A stretch of 64,000 nucleotides of DNA from Megascapheus bottae (GCA_024803745.1 JANJXV010000154.1:806001-870000); one strand, 5' to 3'; counted from the stretch's first letter, positions 10,570-22,313 are shown. Program-made: numbers and translations. Notes: generated by a model from the letters alone, not told the origin.

Positions 10570-10640
10570 TTGAAGCCAGTCCAGAAAGGAAAGTCCATGA
10601 AACTCTCATTTCCAGTTAACTGCCAAGAAAAAGCCAAAGA
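10570..10640 (+). repeat. SINE middle-block remnant (unit A)
   Basis: gaagccagtccagaaaggaa then agtccatgaaactctcattt and ccagttaactgcca match the middle of the longer SINE. This removes support for the open frames that overlap it. Confidence 0.6.
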
Positions 10641-10982
10641 TAGAGATGAAGCTCAAGAGAGCTAGAGAGCCATCTGAAAAGAATGGTTACACCCTGCAAC
10701 ATCCTCATTACCTGATCTTGAAAACATCTCTGCGTAGATCCCAGCATGCAGCCAGCATCTGGGGGTGACAGTGACCCCTGTGCCCATTGGCAATCTGCAC
10801 TGTCTCTGACATCTGTAATGTGAACCTCATTCTGTTGGGTTTGTGAAGCGGTGTCAACCCTGCAGAAGGAACCAATTGTGCCCTAACTCCCACTGTCCCC
10901 TGGGGCCCCTAGCATTCCCCCATCTGCACCCCTCCTGTGGCTTCTGATCCTAGGGAGCCCTCCTGCCCTGTCCAACACTCAC

Positions 10983-11135
10983 ATGAAGTGCATATTTCTT
11001 CTCCTGGGGCAACTTCTCCACAGAGAGTACATGACATGCCCACTCTTCAGGCACGGGGAGATCCTGCCCAAGTAGCAAATCAGTGATAAGGACATAAAGT
11101 GATGAATAGAATTTTAGATCCTGATGGTAGACAGT
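10983..11135 (-). other. Exon-like open block, gene unknown (unit A)
   Basis: A 153 bp minus-strand block is open in one frame for exactly 51 codons. It begins after a strong acceptor-like site (TTGGATTTTGCAG) and ends at GTGAGTG. The translation starts TVYHQDLKFYSSLYVLITDL and includes PVPEEWACHVLSVEKLPQ. I do not recognise the family. The equivalent block in unit B has an in-frame TAG, so it is not intact there. A second splice-flanked block just downstream (about 10728-10854, acceptor CCTTCTGCAG) is not in compatible phase. It could be an exon of an unidentified decayed gene or chance. Confidence 0.3.
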
Positions 11136-11576
11136 CTGCAAAATCCAAGGGAGAATGGAATTGGAGGGGACAAGGGATCAGGATGTGGGCATGGAGCTTC
11201 CGTGCCAAGGGGGTGGGGGAAGTCACAGGCTGGGGGATGCACAGGATGATCCATGGGCCCTGTGCAGCTACTGGGTCACCCCCTTCTGCATCTCAGCCTT
11301 TGGTTTTGAGCTCTGTGATCGTCAAGATGTGCACAGTCTGTACTCTGGCTGGCAGAAGAAAGGACCCTGGGAAGACAATTGTAGACCCTTTGTGAGTGTA
11401 GGAAGGGGTAGGCTGGACACCCAGTCCAAGAGGAGCTAAAACTGGAGTCGAGGGGTGTGCAAGGAGTGGGTGTGAGGGTTGTGGGCAGTCACAGTCACGG
11501 CAGAGGTGGCTCTGTCTGTGGGGTGAGTGCCTCCCTGCAGGCACAGCACTGGACATATCAGAGATCCACATGAAAA

Positions 11577-11695
11577 GGAAAAGCTGGAAATGGCACTATG
11601 GTTCAAATGGTAGAGCATCAACCTTGAGCAAAAGAGCTCAGGGACAGTACCCAGGACCTGAGTTCAAGCCTCATGACTGTAAAAGAAAAAGAACC
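11577..11695 (+). repeat. tRNA-derived SINE, 3' half (unit A)
   Basis: aaagctggaaatggcactat, ggttcaaatggtagagc, ctgagttcaagcctcatgac and an A-rich tail. 11136-11576 and 11696-12934 (GC-richer sequence) contain no gene I can support. Confidence 0.75.
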
Positions 11696-12934
11696 AGGAC
11701 TATGAGAGGGAACCTGGTACTCTCTTGGTCTAATCAGACACAAGAAGAGGCCGGGATAGGCTGTGGAAAAACACAGAGAACATCTTCCCCCAGCTCATCC
11801 TGTCCTGCATGCAGGGACAGCCATGTAACTAGGGTACGGTGAGATCATCTTCACCCCTGTGCTGCCATCTGAATTGTAGGCCTCTGTCCTGCATGGGGTG
11901 TCCTGATGGCTGAGCAGGTGCCCTAACCCTAGATGGAGAGCAGCCACTGACTGTGGTATCTAAGGAGAGATCTGTTCCATAGCTATCAGGCCACCCAGCA
12001 TGGGAGCCATAACCACCCCCCACCCAGGTAGAGGCCAATGGTTCTCCAGGTGCTACTAACATTGCCCCACCCCTAGCTCTGGGTACACGTGACATTCCCT
12101 CCACAAGGAGCAGGACTAAGTGAAGGATCAGGAAGCTGCCTATGGGCTTCAGATGATGGCCAGGCTGGAACTACAGATGGCCTCAATCTGTCAGCACCTT
12201 CCCCTGCCTCCATCATTCCTCCATCATGCCTCTCTACCTCCCACCCATTAACCTTGGAAACCAATGAACTGGGCTCTCATCATTCCTCTCATCTCTTCAC
12301 CCACCTTGCCATGCGTCCATCCCTATGTCGCTGCCACCCCACACACATCCCACCACCAGCCACCCTCTAGCTTATGAGGATCCCAGAGGAAGCTCTTGGT
12401 GAAGGGCTTGTGACCACAAAACAGTTACTATCACCCGCTCCGGCCTGATCCACCACAGAATAAGAACAGCCAAGCAGGCACACACTGCAGCAGAGTTGCT
12501 CTGCTGCCACTCTGATTTCTTCATGGCCAGGACTTGGCTCTCCTCAGCCTCTCAGCTCAGTAACCAGAACATTGTGCTTTCACAGAGCCATGGCTTCCAG
12601 TCTCCATGGACACAATGACATCAAGGTGATGCCAACTTCCACATCTCTATATACTTCTAACTATGGGATGGGAGCTGAGGTTCTCTTCTGTGACTCCATC
12701 CGCTAAGAGGCTCATGAAGATTTCTATCCTTTGCTCATCATGGTGACTCTTTGGTTAACAAGTCACTGCTGGGCTTCCAGTTCACCACATATAGAACCCA
12801 TACTCCAACACTTTTCTTAGAAGGACTGATGACTTTTAAATATTCTCTAGTTTTAAATTTCTACTTCCTTCTCTTTTTCTTTTATATATTTCCCTTCCTC
12901 ACATACTTCTCTTTTTTTACCTTCCTTCTTTCAT

Positions 12935-13145
12935 TCCTGGCCTTGAACTCAAAACCTGGACCTTTTTCTTAGCTGTTCTTTGCTCAAGGTAGCACTCTAG
13001 CTCTTGAGCCACAGCTCTACTTCAATCTTTGTTCTTGCTCTAAACTGGGAGTATGAGTTTCATGCATTTTTCCCTTTGCTGGGTTGGTTTTAAACCACAA
13101 TACTAAGATCAGGATCCTGAATATGCCTCGGATTACAGGTATTAT
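12935..13145 (-). repeat. Longer-type SINE, diverged (unit A)
   Basis: ctggccttgaactcaaaacc, gctcaaggtagcactctagc and ggattacaggtatta mark both ends. 13146-14087 holds no recognisable gene. The short open frame at 13667-13855 has no coding support beyond being open in both units. Confidence 0.65.
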
Positions 13146-14087
13146 CTAATCAAAACAAATTCCTGATTTCTTTTTTAGACATAACTAGTTCTTTCAGGTG
13201 AGCCACCAGCCACTCATGCAAGAGCATTGCAAGATCCCAGCATTCATCTTGTCTCCAGTCTTATTTCATCCATCTCACAATGGTCATCTAAAACACCCTG
13301 CTGCATGCCTGAAGTCGCAAGGAATTTTCTCAACGCCATGAGAAGCCCCCTTAAGCTCTGCCTCAGACATGCCCAGCCCCCATCCCACTTCCACATGAGC
13401 ATTTGTTTAGGAGAAATTTCCTGAGTACATCATCATCTTTTCCTCACCATTCAAATTTCATCTTTGGAGTCATTTCTCCCAGACAAAGAGGAACATGATC
13501 CATGGTTTGATAGCAGCTCCAGTTTCATAGTCCCAGCCACCAACACCCCCCCATTACCCTGCCAGACACCTGAATTCAAGGACAATGTTTTCACTACCCC
13601 TGACTCTTATCAAATGTTTTAACTTATACAGTGCATTAAAATAATTTTACTAAATGGAATAAACACATGGCATCAAGCTTCAGAATCTTTGCACCTGAAC
13701 TTTTAGTGAATAACAGACACACCAGCATTTCTGTAGCCAACAGAAATCTTAGCTTTGAGATTTCAGCATTCCTGGTATCCAAGTTTGGATGTGCTAACAC
13801 TGCCCTTAATGGGGCACTTCAATCACACAATCCCACAACAATCAATGTCATTTGACATTCACTGGTAGGTGGTGCTAGGAAAAAGACTGACGTGCCAACT
13901 CCATGCTGGCTTGACCTATGCCATCTTCAAACCTGGAGCAAGTGGGGCTCCTCTCTCCATGACACCTTTTGTCTACTACCCCAGGAGGACCTTTACCTTG
14001 AGTCAAAATTATGAAGACTATCTCTACCAGCAAAGATTCCAGTGAGATGTGCCTACCTGGATAAAGCTAAAGTCTTACTAAAGTGAG

Positions 14088-14283
14088 GTTGTTGGCAGTG
14101 CTGGAGCCTGAACTCAGGGCCTGGGCACTAAGCATTTGTACTCAAGACTAGCACTTTACCACTTGAGCCAAATTCCATTCCCAGCTGTTTTTATTTTTGG
14201 TAGTAAGAATCTATCAGACTTTCCTGTTCTAGGTGACTTGGAACTTCCATACTCAGATCTCAGCCTCCTGACCAGCCTGGATT
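14088..14283 (-). repeat. Longer-type SINE (unit A)
   Basis: gcctgaactcagggcctggg, ctcaagactagcactttacc and cagatctcagcctcctgacc. 14284-14694 has overlapping short frames on both strands but no identifiable product. Confidence 0.7.
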
Positions 14284-14697
14284 AAAAGTGTGGATCAGCC
14301 ATGCGCCACACCTGAGGACTTCTGCCAGCACATTTTTTCCCAAAAATTGGAAGAGGAAGATGAGGGAGGGTTGGGCTCATCCTGCCCTGCATATGAAGGA
14401 GAGCATCAGCGCCTGAACTTCATTCCCTGTTGTAGGCTGCTGGAGGAAAAGGAAGCAAATAGGCACAGGCTGGCAGCAGATGGCACAGAACAACTTGTGA
14501 CCAAGACTCCCAGAGTAGACCTCAGAATCGATGACAGAGTTGGATCTACCCAGTAACAGAGGCAGTGGTGACACCTGAAACTGCGCGTTTGAGCCTTTGC
14601 TGCTAGTAAACAGGGCCACCTATGTCTCAATGAGAAAGGTGAGATTTTGGTGGAGAAGGTGAGATTAAACATTATGTATCATGCAAGAAGACAGACT

Positions 14698-15188
14698 ATA
14701 AGGGGTCTTTTATTATTCCAAGTGAAATTTTGGATTTCCTCTTCTGTTTCTTTAAAGAATGACATTGGGATATTGATGAATCTTGCACTGAATTTGTAGA
14801 TAGTCCTTATCAAGATTGCCATTTTTACAATATTACTTCTTCCCAACCAGGAGCATAGGTTTTTGCATTTCCTCAGTTCTGCGTTAATTTCCTTCTCCAG
14901 GGTTTATAGTTCCATCAAAAAGCTGCTTTACATTCTAAGTTAATTCCTAGGTATTTTATTTTCTTTGATAGCAAAATGAGTTGCTATCCTGATTCTTGCC
15001 TCATTCCTCTCATTTGTTGGCATATAGGAAGGCAGTTGAAATTGAGGGTTAATTTTATACCCTGCTACCTTACCAGAGTTTTATATCAGCTCAAACAGCT
15101 TCGGAGTAGAGTCTATAGGGTTCTTTAAATACAGAATCATGTCATCTGTAAGGAGAGAAAGTTTCAGTTCCTCTTTCCCTTTTCCTCC
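14698..15188 (-). mobile_element. L1 fragment, inverted 5' part of a rearranged insertion (unit A)
   Basis: ggggtcttttattattcca through atcatgtcatctgtaagga matches the minus-strand L1 at 28341-28851 (ORF2). It is directly followed by L1 sequence in the opposite orientation (15189-15585). A head-to-head arrangement of two non-adjacent ORF2 parts is the hallmark of twin-primed L1 insertion. Confidence 0.8.
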
Positions 15189-15585
15189 TCACTCCAGTTA
15201 GAATGGCCAAGATCCAGAAATCTAATAACGTATGCTGGAGGGGATGTGGCCAGGAGGGATCACTACTACACTGCTGGTGGGATTGCAAACTCGTTCAACC
15301 ACTATGGAAAGCACTATGGCAGTATCCCAAAAAGACTAAACATAGAGCTCCCCTGTGATCCAGCAATTTCACTACTTGCCAGTCGTCCAGATAGCACACA
15401 CTAAATTCACTAGAACAATAACATTTATCACAGCACTATTTACTATAACAAAGGTATGGAACCAACCCAGATGCCCGTCATTTGATGAGTAGATCAAATA
15501 TGGTATTTTTACACAATGGAATTCTGTTCTTCTGTCAGAAAGAATGACATAGACGAATTTGTAAGGAAATAGAAAGACTGTAAAG
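15189..15585 (+). mobile_element. L1 fragment, forward part of a rearranged insertion (unit A)
   Basis: ccagttagaatggccaagat through gaatgacatagacgaatttg is the reverse complement of L1 sequence at about 27160-27571, the ORF2 C-terminal region. The frame is broken. It lacks the L1 3' UTR and poly(A) and runs into a CT repeat. Confidence 0.8.
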
Positions 15586-15654
15586 TTTAGAAATTAGTTT
15601 CTGTCTCCTTCTCTCTCCTTCTCTATCTCTTTAAAATTTAGAAGTTCCTGTTTC

Positions 15655-15699
15655 TCTCTCTTTTCTCTCTTTCTCTCTCTCTTTCTGTCTCTCTCTCTT

Positions 15700-15782
<83 letters not shown>
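15655..15782. repeat. CT microsatellite (unit A)
   Basis: CT/CTTT/CTGT mixture becoming pure CT over roughly 15709-15776. The equivalent in unit B is 44449-44584 with different interruptions. Confidence 0.95.
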
Positions 15783-15783
<1 letters not shown>

Positions 15784-15785
15784 CA

Positions 15786-15956
15786 ATCCTTAGGCTTGAA
15801 CTCAGGGCCTGAGCTACTTTTGCTCAAGGTTAGCACTCTACCATTTGAACCACAGTGCTGCTTCTGGCTTGCTCTTTTCATGTAGTATTGAGGAATCTAA
15901 CCCAGGCCTTCATCCTTGATAGGTTAGCACTCTACCACTAAGCCACACAGTCAGCT
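15786..15956 (-). repeat. tRNA-derived SINE (unit A)
   Basis: ggcttgaactcagggcctga, ctcaaggttagcactctacc and gataggttagcactctacc. It borders the 3' end of the zinc-finger exon. Confidence 0.75.
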
Positions 15957-15959
15957 TTT

Positions 15960-17760
15960 AGAGGTTTCTGACAAAGGTTTTCCTACATGCTATCATTTCT
16001 TCTGTGAGTGCTCTTAATGCTTGCTGAAGGTTGACTTTGTTTAGAAGACTTACCCTAATGCTCCCATATACAGAGATTCTATATATAGCTAAATGTTTTT
16101 CATTACTCAGAATTTCTCTATTGTGTAGGTTGTGAAATGTACTGAAGACTGACTTCTGATTAAAAGTCATTGCACATTTGTTCTATTCATTACTTTTCTT
16201 TTCTTCTATGGGAATCAGGTTTGTGATGAACACAGAAGTATGCCTTCCAGGTCAAACACTTTCCACATTTGTAATATTCATAAGGTTTTTCTCTCCTATG
16301 TGCATTTTATACTTAGTCATGCGTTCATGATGGATTTTTCATATTCTTATATTCATACGATTTTTATCCTGTGTCTGTGTAGTATCATGCAAACTCAACT
16401 ATGAGTTCTTCAAAAAAATTTCCCTTTCATTTTATTCATAGGATTCTATCCTGTGGGTGTTTAGTGATAAATCTTGACTTGTGCCTTCTGGGGAAAAGAC
16501 TGAACATTTGCTACATTCATTAAGGGTTTTATCTTGTGTTGGTTCTGTGACACAAGCTATGTTTTCTTCCACAGACTAAAAAGTCTTTCCTATTTATTAC
16601 ATTGCTAAGGCTTCTCATATGTGTGAACTCTCTTACGCTTCCTGAAGGGTGAATACTGCACGAAAGACTTTCAACTTTGGTTATATTCCTAGGGTTTCTA
16701 ATATGTGTGAATTCTGTTATGCCTCCTTTAATGTGACTTCCATGTGAAGGTCTTACCACATTTGATGCACTCGTACAGTTTCTCTCCTATGTGTGTTCTC
16801 TGATGCAATTTGAGGGAAGACTTCCATTTGAAAGACATTCCACATCGGTTACATTCATAAGGTTTTTCTCCTGTTTGAATTGTCTTATGCATGTTGAGGT
16901 TTGGCTTCTGTGTGAAGGACTTTCCACATATGTTACACTCATAAGGTGTTTCTCCTGAGTATATTCTCTGATGAACATGGAGTTTTACCTTCCATTTGAA
17001 AGACTTTCCGCATTCACTACATGCATAAGTTTTCTCTCCTGTGTGTGTTCTATTATGCCCATCAAGATATGACTTCCACTTGAAGGTCTTTCCACATTTG
17101 TTGCACACATAAAGTTTCTCTCCTGTGTGTGTTCTTTGATGCAATTTGAGGGAAGATTTCTGTCTGAAAGACTTTACACATTGGTTACATTCATAAGGTT
17201 TCACTCCTGTGTGTATTCTCTGATGAACACGAAGTTTTCCCTTCCCTTGGAAAGACTTTCCACATTCATTACACTTATAAGATTTCTCTCTCCTGTGTGT
17301 GTTATTTGATGAACTCGAATGTGTATCTTCTGGGTGAAAGACTTTTCACATTTGTTACATTCATAAGGTTTCTCTTCTGTGTGTCTTCTCTGGTGCAAAG
17401 TGAGGTATGATTTCAGTCTAAAAGTCTTCCCACATTTATCCCATTCATAAGATTTCTCTTCTGTGTGAGATCTCTGATGTGTGCTGAGAGCTGAATTCTG
17501 GGCAGAAATTTTATTACGTTCCTCATATTCATAAGGTTTGTCTTCTCTTGGCGATCGAGGTTGGAGCGTCAGGTCTGACTTCTCAGAAATTAATTTTCAC
17601 ACTTGATGTACGCATCACATATCTCAGGATATTTGCTCTGAGGTATTGTAATGCGTATTTCATTACTGAAAGATTTCTCACATTCACTACATGTATGAGG
17701 AGTCTCTCCTGTGTACATTTTCAGATGTGTAGTGATGGTCGGTGTTAAGTACAATATTTT
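15960..17760 (-). pseudogene. Degenerate C2H2 finger array (unit A)
   Basis: In minus-strand order: finger remnants lacking Cys or His; an intact finger (KPYECNKCEKSFTQKIHIRV...H) at about 17300-17370; then a 2-bp insertion in the linker near 17285-17292 that shifts frame. Next come YKCNECGKSF, YECNQCVKSF and YVCNKCGKTF fingers, two fingers with the last His replaced (HQRIY, HKTIQ) and YECNRCGMSF. The last finger, YECIKCGKTF, stops at TAA (16728-16730). Linkers of the HTGEKPY type are recognisable throughout. Further remnants, including NKCAMTFNQKS, run to about 15960. Confidence 0.85.
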
Positions 17761-17763
17761 TCA

Positions 17764-18176
17764 TCACACAGTACATTTAGCAGTTTTCCTCCCTCCCTGA
17801 AGAATTTCTCGGGCAGGGAGAACAGAATTATGATACTGCAGATCTTTTGGACTGTCACAATCATGAATAAAATGCTCTGAATAGCCGATGGATTTTTTAA
17901 GAACAGGAGACATACGAGATCTATATGCAGCATGCACCTCATCAGGCTTAGGAGACAGAAGCATGTTCTGACACTTAATGAACTCCTCAGTCCTCACCCC
18001 TAAGTTGTTACCGTTATTACTAATCACCCCTGGATTATGTGTAGAGCTCAAATTTAAAGTTGTTGCTAATCTCACGTTTTCCTCCACTTCGATACTACTT
18101 GCAACTGCTACTTCACAAAGACATTCATGTGGAGTTTCCTGAAAGGTCTTGAACACATTTTCCATTACCTGGACAT
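17764..18176 (-). CDS. ZNF linker frame ending in TGA TGA (unit A)
   Basis: The last exon opens after CTCATTTTAG at 18176, in phase with KRAB-B, and reads DVQVMENVFKTFQETPHECL and onward for 137 residues without a zinc finger. It ends KTAKCTV at two consecutive TGA codons (17766-17761). The same frame continues beyond the stops with finger-like text (HTCSECEKSF), so the stops truncate an ancestral longer protein. Unit B shares both TGA codons. Predicted product from KRAB-A to the stop is roughly 210 residues plus an unknown first exon. Confidence 0.6.
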
Positions 18177-18611
18177 CTAAAATGAGTCATAGAAAAAAAG
18201 ACACAAACATACATGAGATACAAATATTCCTTACTGTAAAGGTAATGACTTTACTTTCCCATCCTAAGTGTTAGATATTTTAAAATATAAAAGTGGAAAT
18301 TGATTTGTGAGAAATATATGCTTTTCTCCCTAACATATTAAGAAAATGATATTTTACAATGACCAATAATGTTTTTCTGTGTTTTAGTTCTCTTTTTATA
18401 TCACAGGAAATATTTATTGAAATTACCCATCTATGTATTGCTACAGTTTTAAGCTGAGTACTACCTATAATATACCTGCAGCTGTTTTTTTTTCAAATAC
18501 TGTTTTGTTTATACATTGAGGAATAGCTGCCTTTCTTTTATTTTTGAGAAATAATCTAAATACTGTGCTGTTTTGCATCTTTTTAAAACTTTCTTCTCTT
18601 TTCTTTTCTTT

Positions 18612-18775
18612 TTTTTGTAGTTCATAGGCCTCGGTCCTGTCCCTGAACACTTCAGCAGAAGACTATAACCCCTATCCTTGAGCTACAGCCCCACATACTC
18701 TTTTCTAGAGTTAACTACAGATAAGAGTCTCAGGTCCTGAGTAGCAGATAGGATTACCTTACCCAGTTTCAATGC
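18612..18775 (-). repeat. Decayed SINE in the ZNF intron (unit A)
   Basis: ggtcctgtccctgaacactt, agagttaactacagataaga, tcctgagtagcagatagga. 18177-18611 and 18776-19109 otherwise contain no feature I recognise. Confidence 0.55.
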
Positions 18776-19109
18776 TGTTTGCTTATTAACCATTAAGTGA
18801 GGAACACGAATTTTTTCTAGATTCAGCGGCCACAAGTTTGGTTTATATGTCTGTTTGCCTTTGATCCAAGCAAGAACGATTCTTGAGAGTAAGGACTTAC
18901 ACCTATATCCCTTCAGTTACAACTTCTCACTAAAGTCTCAATTTAGGTATTTGTGGGAATTTTGAAATTTGTTTCTTTCCATTTGAAGTCTTATAAAAAT
19001 TCCTTTTCTAACACTCCTGTCCCTCAGAACCATGGAAGACCAGAAAATCCCCAGCTCATTGTCTAGTTAATTTTCTTATGTTGATTGAAACTTTGTTGTT
19101 TTTTTTTCC

Positions 19110-19290
19110 TTCCATTCCTGGGTTTGAACTTAGGACCTAACCACTGTCCTTGGGATTTCTCAAGACTAGTACCCTGCCAATGAAGTCATTACTTCTGGCT
19201 TTTTCTATGTATGTGGTAATAAGGAATCAAACCTGTGTCTTTGTGCATGCTAGGCAAGCACTCTACCACTAGGCTCAATTTCTGGTGGAA
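19110..19290 (-). repeat. tRNA-derived SINE (unit A)
   Basis: ttcctgggtttgaacttagg through gcatgctaggcaagcactct and accactaggctcaattt. Confidence 0.75.
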
Positions 19291-19415
19291 AGGTCTGGTT
19301 CTGAATACCAGTCTCTTCCTACCAGCATAAAGATATTATCCTTATCAGAGAATAATGCCCTGACTTATTCCTTGTTTGCTCAATCATTTATAGTCTTAGT
19401 TTTAAACAAATGAAA

Positions 19416-19418
<3 letters not shown>

Positions 19419-19481
<63 letters not shown>
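19419..19481. repeat. CTTT microsatellite, short allele (unit A)
   Basis: About 63 bp of pure CTTT units. The unit B counterpart is nearly three times longer and interrupted. Confidence 0.95.
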
Positions 19482-19712
19482 GTTTTGTGGTCATGGGACT
19501 TGAATTCTAGACCTGGCTGTTCTTCCGGAGCTCTTCAGCTCAAGGCTACTGCCCTATGTCTTTAGCCTCAACCCCACTTCTCATTTTCTATTGGTTCATT
19601 GGAGAGAAGAGTCTAAGGTGTTTTTGTGATAGGTCAGTCTTTGAACCTTGATCCTCAGATCTCAGCCTCCTAAGTAGCTAGGATTACATGCATGAGCCAC
19701 GGGCTCATGGCT
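19482..19712 (-). repeat. Longer-type SINE (unit A)
   Basis: ggacttgaattctagacctg, gagctcttcagctcaaggct, cctcctaagtagctaggatt. The CTTT tract abuts its tail side, consistent with growth from a SINE A/T-rich tail. Confidence 0.8.
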
Positions 19713-19809
19713 TTCTCATTTTATTTTGTTTCACAGTGATTTCTACAGAGAAATCTAACTTTAACTCTACTGCCACATAGAATTCGTCATATCACCCTAT
19801 GATTCTTGG

Positions 19810-19978
19810 TGCCGGGGGTTTGGGCTAGCATGCACAAAGACCTGGTTCAGTTCCTTGTTACTACATACAAAGAAAAAGCCAGAAGTGGTGCTATGACTCA
19901 AGAAGTAGAGAGCTAGCCTTGAGAAAACCCAAAGACCATGCTCAGGCCCTGAGACCAAGCATAGGCTTGGGAAAAGAA
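19810..19978 (+). repeat. tRNA-derived SINE (unit A)
   Basis: gtgccgggggtttgggctag, aaagccagaagtggtgctat, gagctagccttgagaaaacc and an A-rich end. Confidence 0.75.
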
Positions 19979-20124
19979 AATGATTCTTGATTCATTCACA
20001 AAGAATTCCATAGGTTCCACACAGGATTTAGGGTAACTAAGAATATTATTGCTCAGTACATCACAACATGAACTTACCAATGGGGCTCAGGCTCCAACAT
20101 CAATATGAAGATGCATTCACTCAC

Positions 20125-20214
20125 CTGTGATATTCTTGTCAGAGGAATTTCCTATCCAGAGTTCTGTACAGTGCTCTAGCTTGTCAATTAATACAGGTTT
20201 GGGAACACAGGGCC
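20125..20214 (-). CDS. KRAB-B box exon (unit A)
   Basis: 90 bp between acceptor CTAATTTACAG and donor GTGAGTG. Joined in phase to KRAB-A it reads GPCVPKPVLIDKLEHCTELW and then IGNSSDKNIT, a typical KRAB-B pattern (KP.LI.KLE...ELW). It ends with one base that completes the Asp codon of the next exon. Confidence 0.85.
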
Positions 20215-20369
20215 CTGTAAATTAGAAACAGTAGAGAATTATTGCTTATGCTGTGTCATCATTGTTTAAGTTCGCAGACATCCTACTCACATGTTATGTA
20301 TTAAATCTTTTTTCTCATTTCTCACTGGCTCCATGGTTGACTCTTCCCCAGCTCTGGATTCATTTTCTA

Positions 20370-20640
20370 TGGCATAAACTTAGCTGTCTTGCTCAAGGCT
20401 AGAAAAATACCAGTTTGAGTCCCAGATCCACTTACATGCATAGGTCTTCATGCATGCTAGGCAAGCACTCAACAACAAAGTCAAACTCTTGACACTCCAC
20501 TAACATTTTTGGGGGGTTACTTGGAGTTATAGAGTTTCATGGCAATTTTTATGCCATTGCTGGCTTCAAATTAGAATTGTTAGATTTCTTCCTCCTGAAT
20601 ACTTTAAGATTACAGGCATGAAACATTGCACCTAGTGCCA
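20370..20640 (-). repeat. Two decayed SINE fragments between KRAB-A and KRAB-B exons (unit A)
   Basis: catgcatgctaggcaagcac at 20450-20470 and ttacttggagttatagagtt to gattacaggcatgaaac at 20515-20620. Confidence 0.6.
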
Positions 20641-20890
20641 GGTTTCCATTATAAACTCACTGTTTAGTGATTTGTAGATCCTATTTCCAATAATGATATA
20701 TATTCTATTCTGGATGGTTTATCCACTTACAATTACTGTGTAAGTTTGGAATGTCGTCTCCATTAGAGGAAACATAATTTAGAACTGTTGTCAAAGTATC
20801 CTGAAGGTATCCTGAAGAATGAGTGCAAAATTACCTTAGGTTTTCTTTACAAAGTAATGATATTTCTCAGGGCCTGGAATCTTTCATTTA

Positions 20891-21130
<240 letters not shown>

Positions 21131-21221
21131 TTAGCACTGAGTTATAAACACACCATGTCTGGAATTTTATTCTTTTTTTGTTGGAATTGTATTCCTTTAC
21201 TTAAATGTTTAGACTTACATG

Positions 21222-21412
21222 AAATATTGACCTGAAAAGCTTAGGGATGGTGCCTAGGCCCAGAGTTCAAGTCCCAAGACCCACAAAAAAATAAAAAGGC
21301 AAGCCAGGTGTTGGTGGCTCACGCCTGTCATCCTAGCTACTCAGGAGACTGAGATCTGAGGACCATGGTTCAAAGCCAGCCTGGCACAAAATTCCATGAC
21401 ACTCCTTTCCAA
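21222..21412 (+). repeat. SINE tail followed by a longer-type SINE head (unit A)
   Basis: ctgaaaagcttagggatggt to caagacccacaaaaaaataa, then ccaggtgttggtggctcacg, cctagctactcaggagactg, ggttcaaagccagcctggc. Confidence 0.75.
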
Positions 21413-21689
21413 TTACCCACCATAAAATGTTTAATGGCTTGTGGCATATCATGGGAGAGCAATTGTGGTATCGACAAAAATAAGTCGAGGGAGTAGATTT
21501 AGGTTATATATGGAATTATTCCATTGAAAAGGAACTACATTATATGATGACATATGCTGGTACTGTGAGAATATTGCAAAATCTTAGGGTATCAAGTAAT
21601 AATACTATGAAGTACACCCAGAATGTTAATGTTCTATGTCTGGCATAATAATCACTTGGGGAAGAAATTTTTTTTCTTTTTTTTGGCTG

Positions 21690-21918
21690 GGGGATTTGTA
21701 AGGCTTGAACTCTGGGCCTGGGCACTGTTCCTGAGCTCTTCAACTCAACGCTATCACACTACCGATGAAGCCACAGTGCCATTTCCCATATTCTAGTGGT
21801 TAACTGTAGATGAGAGTCTCATAGACTTTCTAATGCGCAAGCTGGCTGAACCAAATCTTTAGATATCAGCCTGATATCTGAGTAGCTAGGATTACAGGTA
21901 GAAGTCACTGCACCTGGC
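21690..21918 (-). repeat. Longer-type SINE (unit A)
   Basis: aaggcttgaactctgggcct, ctgttcctgagctcttcaac, tagctaggattacaggtag. Confidence 0.8.
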
Positions 21919-21999
21919 AAGAAATTTATTTCTTGCTGTTTTATACTACAAATTTACTGTATGTTTTACTTTTTCAAAAAGACTGAGGATGACCTTTGT

Positions 22000-22145
22000 T
22001 CTGTATATAATGGGAAGAGGGGTAGGGAGCTGTGAGCAGAAGAACTGAGGGGCAATACTCAGGGTAGGACAATAGCCTTAAACTAAAGAGCTCACGGCCC
22101 AAGATCCAAGCCCCATGATTTTCCCCACTACCCCACAAAAAAAGG
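22000..22145 (+). repeat. SINE 3' portion (unit A)
   Basis: gcaatactcagggtaggaca, gagctcacggcccaagatcc, then an A-rich end. 22146-22891 otherwise holds only the CA repeat at 22314-22345. Confidence 0.5.
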
Positions 22146-22313
22146 GGAAAAAATTGGAGATTGGAGATCATTTTCTAAAAAGAATATATAGAAATAGTAG
22201 TTCAAAATGTAGAAAGAAGTTCAATATTAACAGTCATGAGAAAAATTAAAATTACAATGAAATCATTACTTTAAATATGTTAATATAAATATAGTTTTAA
22301 ACAAAAAGATCCA

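Noticed and set aside
10983..11135. Possible RalGDS catalytic-domain exon because LKFYSSLYVLI resembles the family LKNFSSLYAIL motif
   Set aside because: It lies 5' of the REM exons on the same strand, the wrong order for the gene, and the rest of the block does not align.
11155..11439. Plus-strand frame with YWVTPFCISAFGFELCDRQD, ending near a GTGAGTG donor-like site
   Set aside because: Open in both units but no acceptor I trust, no family recognised, and the surrounding frames conflict; too weak to list as an exon.
14290..14556. 88-codon plus-strand frame starting MDQPCATPEDFCQ
   Set aside because: Not matched in unit B as a full frame, no recognisable family, and an overlapping minus-strand frame is equally open.
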